DNA from: Nocardioides sp.
GTDB taxonomy: Bacteria; Actinomycetota; Actinomycetes; Propionibacteriales; Nocardioidaceae
NCBI GenBank assembly: GCA_025965295.1
Contig: JAOPXF010000064.1
Location: 1 to 8,859 of the forward strand
Reading direction: 5' to 3'
Length of the DNA stretch: 8,859 nt
Positions within the stretch are counted from its first letter, which is position 1, and each line of letters starts with the position of its first letter. This document shows, piece by piece, positions 5,229 to 8,859 of this stretch. Position numbers and translations under genes: made by a program. Under the pieces are notes generated by a model. It did no database searches. It was not told the DNA's origin and saw nothing but the letters and a program-made list of their open reading frames with translations.

Positions 5229-6983
5229 ATGAGTCGTCCCCTCGAGAATGCCTCGCTTCGTGTCCCGAATAGCCACCTGTGGCTCGGTTCCGCCGTGGTT
5301 GCGGCATACGCTGGATGCCTCGTTGTGGCTTCTTTGGTCGCGGTGTCGGTCGGGAACGACACCATCGTCGTGGATCACGCCATCTGGCTCCGCCTCACGC
5401 TGGCTCTGGCCTCGGTAATCCTTCTCACCGGAGCCTGGGCGGGAGCCTGGCGAAGCCGCAAGACGCATCGCCCCCGCGAGCGGATTCGGTGGCTGAGGCG
5501 TCGCCTCGGTCACTCAGAGTTGGTCAGCGCGGCCGTCGATCCGAGAATCGACGAAACGGTCGCAGGCACCGACCCAGAGCAGGACCGGGACGCACAGATT
5601 CGTGCTTGGGTCACTGACTTCTACGATCGCTATGACAACTGGGAGCTCTCCAAGACCGCGCGCATTGCCTTTCTCCCTGGTCGCTACGTTCACCGTGCCA
5701 TTCAGACCGTCACACAGAGCCAACTGAGCACGACTCACAAGGTCACCCGTGAGGTGCGAATTCCCGGCGCTTCGAGCTCCCGTGTGTGTCGGGTGATCGT
5801 TCCCGTCCTCACGCTTCCCAAAGGGTCAATGGTGGACGGCCTGGACATCGAGTGCGATGGCGCGAACGGCCTGACCCTCGGATACAAGGAAAGTCAGGGC
5901 GCGACGCTGTGGCTCGCATCATTGCTGATGTCCCGCGCTGGCGTGCGCGACGCTGACCGGCAGCAAGCGTTGCAGCTGATCGCAAGCGAAGCGAGCTCGG
6001 AAGCGGTGCCCTTGTTGCACCCTCTGCCCGGGCACTCGGGGGGTGGCGACGCACGCCGCGCCTTGTACGAGGCAAACGCATTCGTCGCGATGCTTGTCAC
6101 CCACCGCATGATCTTCGTGGAGGTGAATACGAAGCCCGGTTCACGAGTGTCACTGAAGACTCAATGGTCAAGCAACCGGCACGATCGTTTCAACAGCATC
6201 GCTGACGTCGCACGCACGTTCTTCGGTCTGGGGCCAACCTCGATCAGTGGTGCCGTCGTCGGCGCCGAGGCAGCAAGTTGGCACCTTCGAGTGCAGGCAC
6301 CGATCGGGACGCACATGAAGCGGGTCAGTCTCTATGTCCCGCCAGACACGGACGCCCACAGGGCTTTCGTGCTCAGCTCGAACGGCATCGCAGGACGAGA
6401 GCTCGCCCACGTGCGTGTTCGCCGGCTCGAGGCACCACACGGCCTCCAGCTTCCTGAGTACTTTCGGGCGCATCTCGGGGAGACACCACCTGGCATCGGG
6501 GGCCCGCTGGCAGTGCTCAGCCTCGCGCTAACCGCAATGGTCTGGGGCCTGGGCATTTTCTACAACGAGGCATTCCCGGCCGCCGCGGCAAATGCGAGTG
6601 CATCCTCTGCGCTCAAGCACCCCGGCGGCATCACCGCGGCGGTGATGCTCGCCGGCATCTCCGCCGTATCCGGTTGGCTGATCAGCCGGTTCAGTGACGA
6701 GGCCGTTCGCCGCGCTCAGCTACGTGAGGTGATTTCCCTGTTTGCCGTGATGCTCACATCGGGCGCCGCGCTCTTCTCGGCAGCTCTTCGCCTCGCCCGA
6801 ACACAACTCGTCGGCCCGAGACATCCTCACGTTCTGGGTGCCGATATCGATCTCACCAATACGACATGGTTTGCCATCATGCTGGTGTCCGCGTCCATCG
6901 TCCTGATGAACTGCGGTGGCTTGGTCGCTCGTATCGGTCGCCTGCAACGAATGACGGCGAGGAGCCGAGCCGATGCCTTCTAG
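5229..6983 (+). CDS. Six-segment integral membrane protein of unknown function
   Basis: A 584-residue protein not recognised as a named family. Two hydrophobic segments (about 17-41 and 51-74) are followed by a strongly basic stretch (75-92), a large soluble region (about 93-423) and four more segments (about 424-446, 466-487, 501-523, 546-569). Basic residues after segments 2, 4 and 6 place the soluble region and the C-terminus in the cytoplasm. The soluble region contains a beta-rich stretch, VCRVIVPVLTLPKGSMVDGL (186-205), and another at 352-372, but no Walker, catalytic or metal motif. The ATG at 5229 has GGGAGG (5218-5223) 5 nt upstream; a TTG at 5151 is a less likely alternative. Base use differs from neighbours: 6121-6180 is 32/60 G+C against 45/60 at 3001-3060 in the hydrolase gene. 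It overlaps the next small gene by 11 nt, so the two are probably one operon. Possibly acquired by transfer. Confidence 0.8.
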   Translation: MSRPLENASLRVPNSHLWLGSAVVAAYAGCLVVASLVAVSVGNDTIVVDHAIWLRLTLALASVILLTGAWAGAWRSRKTHRPRERIRWLRRRLGHSELVSAAVDPRIDETVAGTDPEQDRDAQIRAWVTDFYDRYDNWELSKTARIAFLPGRYVHRAIQTVTQSQLSTTHKVTREVRIPGASSSRVCRVIVPVLTLPKGSMVDGLDIECDGANGLTLGYKESQGATLWLASLLMSRAGVRDADRQQALQLIASEASSEAVPLLHPLPGHSGGGDARRALYEANAFVAMLVTHRMIFVEVNTKPGSRVSLKTQWSSNRHDRFNSIADVARTFFGLGPTSISGAVVGAEAASWHLRVQAPIGTHMKRVSLYVPPDTDAHRAFVLSSNGIAGRELAHVRVRRLEAPHGLQLPEYFRAHLGETPPGIGGPLAVLSLALTAMVWGLGIFYNEAFPAAAANASASSALKHPGGITAAVMLAGISAVSGWLISRFSDEAVRRAQLREVISLFAVMLTSGAALFSAALRLARTQLVGPRHPHVLGADIDLTNTTWFAIMLVSASIVLMNCGGLVARIGRLQRMTARSRADAF

Positions 6984-7245
6984 GCCCGCACCACCAGCGC
7001 GTGGTGTCATCCTGCAGCCCGGCCCTGCCGGCGGTGCGCCGAAAACTCTGCTCAAGCCACCCTTCTTCGAGACTGCAATGAAGCCCGAGGAGATCAAGCA
7101 GCTCGACTTCACGTGCGACGGATTCGCGGTGGCCAACGATGGGGCTCTGCGCGAGAAGTGGCGTACCCGGCCCGCGCGCCGACGTTCTCGGCGACCATTC
7201 GAACGCTGGCGACGGCGTTCGACCCCGCCGTCGAGCTGGGTCTAG
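6973..7245 (+). CDS. Small protein overlapping the membrane-protein gene, tail possibly altered
   Basis: A 90-residue reading frame starting at the ATG at 6973, 11 nt before the end of the membrane-protein gene, with GAGGAG (6959-6964) 8 nt upstream. The first half is Pro/Gly/Ala-rich; residues 36-62 (AMKPEEIKQLDF, then CDGFAVANDGALREKW) look like ordinary folded protein with good codons. From about residue 63 the frame becomes Arg/Ser/Pro-rich with poor codons, while another frame of the same strand looks coding. The natural end of this protein may therefore have been lost by a frameshift or a junction near 7150. It has no recognised domain. Overlap and ribosome site support a partner of the membrane protein; function unknown. 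Confidence 0.5.
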   Translation: MPSRPAPPARGVILQPGPAGGAPKTLLKPPFFETAMKPEEIKQLDFTCDGFAVANDGALREKWRTRPARRRSRRPFERWRRRSTPPSSWV

Positions 7246-7259
7246 CAGTACCGGGCGAC
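7155..7259 (+). pseudogene. Possible remnant of an XRE-type helix-turn-helix protein
   Basis: In the frame starting at 7155, about 35 codons with strong GC3 bias read EVAYPARAPTFSATIRTLA, then TAFDPAVELGLAVPGD. This resembles the end of an XRE helix-turn-helix domain (consensus AYExGxRxPsfxTlxrLaxAxG followed by a beta strand), with a few residues missing after AY. There is no start codon or N-terminal helices, and the downstream sequence loses coding character. It overlaps the poor-quality tail of the 90-residue frame. Resemblance is by eye only. Confidence 0.3.
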
Positions 7260-7306
7260 TGCCCAACCCCTCACCGGATGCCAACTGGGATCAGGGATCG
7301 CCTCGC

Positions 7307-7405
7307 TCAGCCCTTGGCAAGCTCCTGCGCGAGTTCGTCGAGGCGGTCGAAGAACCGCCGGTGGGCAGGATCGGAGAGCCGGACGGGCAGTCCACTCCCT
7401 GACGG
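7307..7405 (-). pseudogene. C-terminal remnant of an unidentified minus-strand gene
   Basis: Reading down to the TGA at 7309-7307, the last 27 codons give LPVRLSDPAHRRFFDRLDEL followed by AQELAKG. They have very high GC3 and look like a helical C-terminus. No ATG, GTG or TTG occurs in this frame back to the HD-domain gene, whose stop lies upstream in a different frame. It is best read as the surviving tail of a gene cut off at about 7405. The opposite strand of this stretch is also open but has weaker codon bias. Confidence 0.3.
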
Positions 7406-7406
7406 T

Positions 7407-7440
7407 GCCGACCTGCACGATGGCGGCTCCTCAGGTCGGC
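7407..7440 (-). terminator. Hairpin at the end of the HD-domain gene
   Basis: GCCGACCTG (7407-7415) and CAGGTCGGC (7432-7440) form a perfect 9-bp stem with a 16-nt loop. The stop codon of the HD gene (7433-7431) lies at the stem-loop edge. No U-tract follows on the minus strand, so it would be the U-less type often seen in actinobacteria, or an mRNA-stabilising hairpin. Confidence 0.45.
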
Positions 7441-8069
7441 CAGGGCGAGCCCGTGACCCGCTCCACCATGCTGACGCGGCGGAAGCCGGGCACGAAGTGC
7501 TCCAGCACGTCCGCGTTGACCGTGCCGTACGTCGTGTCCGGGCGGTGGGCGAGTCCGTCGACGAACGCCTGCAGGAACTCGTTCTTGAAGTCGCCGCGCG
7601 GGTGCGCCGCGAGCAGCTCGTCGACTTGGACGGGATCCAGGCTCTCGAGCCCCAGGCCGACGACGTCGGTCAGGACGCCGCGCGCCGTGGCGGCGATCTC
7701 CGGGCCCAGCCGGTCGGGGATTCGCGGCGTCGTGTGCAGTGCGATCGCGGACCAGACGGTCTCGGCCGAGCGGGCGGGGAAGCCGTGGTCGAGCATGAAC
7801 GCGCGGGCGTGGTCGGCTCCGTCGACCTCGAACCGCTGCTCCTCGTCGGAGTACGGCGTCGCGAGGCCGGTGTCGTGGAAAAGCGCGGCGAGGTAGAGCA
7901 GCTCCGGGTCGGCGTCCAGGCCATGAGTCCGGGCGTGGAGCGCACCGAAGGTGAACACCCGCCGGGAGTGGTCGAAGATCAGCCGGCTCGTCATCTCCCG
8001 AGCCACCCGGGTCGCCTCCACCGCCGCAGCCGTCTGTGGGATCGCCACGCCTGCGATGACCTCGGTCAT
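7431..8069 (-). CDS. HD-domain phosphohydrolase-like protein (cyanamide-hydratase-like)
   Basis: A 212-residue cytoplasmic metalloprotein of the HD superfamily. Metal-ligand positions are His34 in FDHSRRVFTFG, His65-Asp66 in ALFHDTGL and a likely Asp135 in LTDVVGLG. Extra conserved-looking histidines are His87 (DHARAF) and His112 (ALHTTP). The pattern is closest to the small HD proteins annotated as phosphohydrolases or cyanamide-hydratase-like; the substrate cannot be told. The length is complete for the family, ending HFVPGFRRVSMVERV. The ATG at 8069 begins the conserved sequence; the open frame upstream has no domain. There is no clear Shine-Dalgarno, but TACTGT ends 6 nt before the ATG, suggesting a leaderless mRNA. 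It is divergent from the flavoprotein gene at 8212 (142-bp gap) and ends in a hairpin. Confidence 0.88.
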   Translation of the reverse strand: MTEVIAGVAIPQTAAAVEATRVAREMTSRLIFDHSRRVFTFGALHARTHGLDADPELLYLAALFHDTGLATPYSDEEQRFEVDGADHARAFMLDHGFPARSAETVWSAIALHTTPRIPDRLGPEIAATARGVLTDVVGLGLESLDPVQVDELLAAHPRGDFKNEFLQAFVDGLAHRPDTTYGTVNADVLEHFVPGFRRVSMVERVTGSPWPT

Positions 8070-8075
8070 CCGACC

Positions 8076-8081
8076 ACAGTA
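8076..8081 (-). promoter_or_regulatory. Candidate -10 box for leaderless HD-domain gene
   Basis: On the minus strand TACTGT (8081-8076) fits TAnnnT and is separated from the ATG at 8069 by 6 nt, the spacing expected if transcription starts at the start codon. No clear -35 box was found. Confidence 0.4.
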
Positions 8082-8211
8082 GGAACCAGCGCGCCTGGCC
8101 GCCACCAGCCCGCGAGTCCGGACCGCGCCGGACGACGCCTCACCGGGTCTCGCCCCGGTCGTCAGGTGGACTTGAATGGGTGCACCATCCCCGACCGGAG
8201 AGAGAGCGCCC

Positions 8212-8853
8212 GTGAGCGAGGAGAAGGCGACGCCGCGGACCGCCGTACGACGGCTGCCCGAACGCCAGGTGGACGACCCCGCCACCCTGCACGCGATCCT
8301 GGACGCGGCCCACCACGCGGCGGTCGGCATCCAGGTGGACGGCCAGCCGTTCGTGCTGCCGATGGCCTGCGCGCGAGACGGCGACCACCTGCTGCTGCAC
8401 GGCTCAACCGGCAGCCGCCTGATGCGAGCCCTGGCGGGCGGGACCACGGCGTGCGTGAGCGTGACCCACCTGGACGGCCTCGTCTATGCGCGCTCGGCCT
8501 TCGAGTCGAGCATGAACTACCGCAGCGCCACGGTCCTCGGCGTCGCCGAGGAGGTGCCCCGCCCCGACAAGCTGCGCGCCCTGGAGGTGCTCACCGAGCA
8601 CCTGCTGCCCGGCCGGTGGGCGGAGCTGCGCGCGCCGCACGCCAAGGAGCTCGCGGCCACGCTGATCCTGCGGATGCCCCTCACCGAGTGGTCGGTCAAG
8701 GTCCGGACCGGCTTCCCGGAGGACCCGCCCGAGGACCTGGCGCAGCCCGTGTGGGCCGGCGTCGTACCGCTGCGGATGGTCGCGGACGCCCCGGTGGCTG
8801 CGCCCGACCTGCTGCCCGGTCGCCCCGCCGGACCACCCGGGTCGTGTGCCTGA
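8212..8853 (+). CDS. Pyridoxamine 5'-phosphate oxidase-fold flavin-binding protein
   Basis: A 213-residue protein of the split-barrel FMN-binding fold, in the branch annotated as flavin-nucleotide-binding or nitroimidazole-resistance-like. Visible marks are the N-terminal TPRTAVRRLPER typical of this branch, the strand GIQVDGQPFVLPM (39-51), the flavin-phosphate loop LLHGSTGSRLMRAL (61-74), VTHLDGLVYARSAFESSMNYRSATVLG (split as 84-100 and 101-110) and the C-terminal SVKVRTGFPED and PVWAGVVPL. It probably binds FMN; true pyridoxamine phosphate oxidase activity is not implied. The GTG at 8212 matches the family start and has GGAGAG 8 nt upstream. An in-frame ATG at 8176 with AGGTGG upstream would add 12 residues and cannot be excluded. 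The Pro/Ala-rich end after about 190 is poorly conserved in such proteins. It is divergent from the HD gene, and its stop lies 6 bp from the window edge. Confidence 0.9.
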   Translation: MSEEKATPRTAVRRLPERQVDDPATLHAILDAAHHAAVGIQVDGQPFVLPMACARDGDHLLLHGSTGSRLMRALAGGTTACVSVTHLDGLVYARSAFESSMNYRSATVLGVAEEVPRPDKLRALEVLTEHLLPGRWAELRAPHAKELAATLILRMPLTEWSVKVRTGFPEDPPEDLAQPVWAGVVPLRMVADAPVAAPDLLPGRPAGPPGSCA

Positions 8854-8859
8854 GGACGC

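Noticed and set aside
2524..5232. A very long plus-strand open frame opposite the hydrolase gene
   Set aside because: It is the antisense shadow of a GC-rich gene: Val/Gly/Arg-rich, no domain, no proper start, while the minus strand has signal peptide, triad and ribosome site.
6877..7284. Minus-strand open frame across the end of the membrane-protein gene and the small gene
   Set aside because: No ribosome site or domain, and it runs antisense to two frames with ribosome sites.
8070..8447. Upstream extension of the HD-domain gene to 8447
   Set aside because: The extra 126 codons are antisense to the flavoprotein gene and carry no domain; the conserved protein begins at 8069.

Overview
The window is GC-rich DNA with strong GC3 bias, frequent GTG starts, short intergenic gaps and tightly overlapping genes. 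This suggests a high-GC actinobacterium; the mix of gene families resembles a Nocardioides-like chromosome, but that placement is inference. No tRNA, rRNA, CRISPR array, transposase or integrase was seen.

Left part (1-2355). A small DUF1801-family gene (86-427, +) converges on a compact four-gene minus-strand operon (1805 down to 454). In transcription order the operon encodes a 46-residue acidic protein, a 130-residue protein with three membrane segments, a 236-residue PAS plus histidine-kinase-phosphoacceptor protein with no ATPase domain, and a 45-residue protein. Consecutive genes overlap by 4, 23 and 4 nt, so translation is probably coupled. Facing it is a MarR-family regulator of the OhrR type (1870-2355, +) with the peroxide-sensing cysteine. 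Two strong palindromes lie in the 64 bp between the divergent starts, over the likely promoters. The simplest reading is a redox-responsive regulator controlling itself and an undescribed membrane/PAS signalling cassette. The usual OhrR target, an ohr/OsmC peroxidase gene, is absent from the window.

Middle (2407-7306). A secreted CocE/NonD (peptidase S15-like) serine hydrolase of 782 residues (minus) is followed by a 473-bp gap with hairpins but no convincing gene. Next come a 584-residue six-segment membrane protein of unknown function and an overlapping small gene (both +). These two use more A/T-ending codons than their neighbours. Their right edge runs into broken coding: a frame that looks like the end of an XRE-type helix-turn-helix protein. 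This suggests an acquired segment next to gene debris.

Right part (7307-8859). A short minus-strand C-terminal remnant is followed by an HD-domain phosphohydrolase-like gene (8069-7431, minus) ending in a 9-bp-stem hairpin. Divergent from it is a pyridoxamine-5'-phosphate-oxidase-fold flavoprotein (8212-8853, +). These last two are ordinary actinobacterial accessory enzymes. Three genes (86, 1870, 8069) have a TAnnnT box 6-7 nt before the start codon, as expected for leaderless mRNAs.
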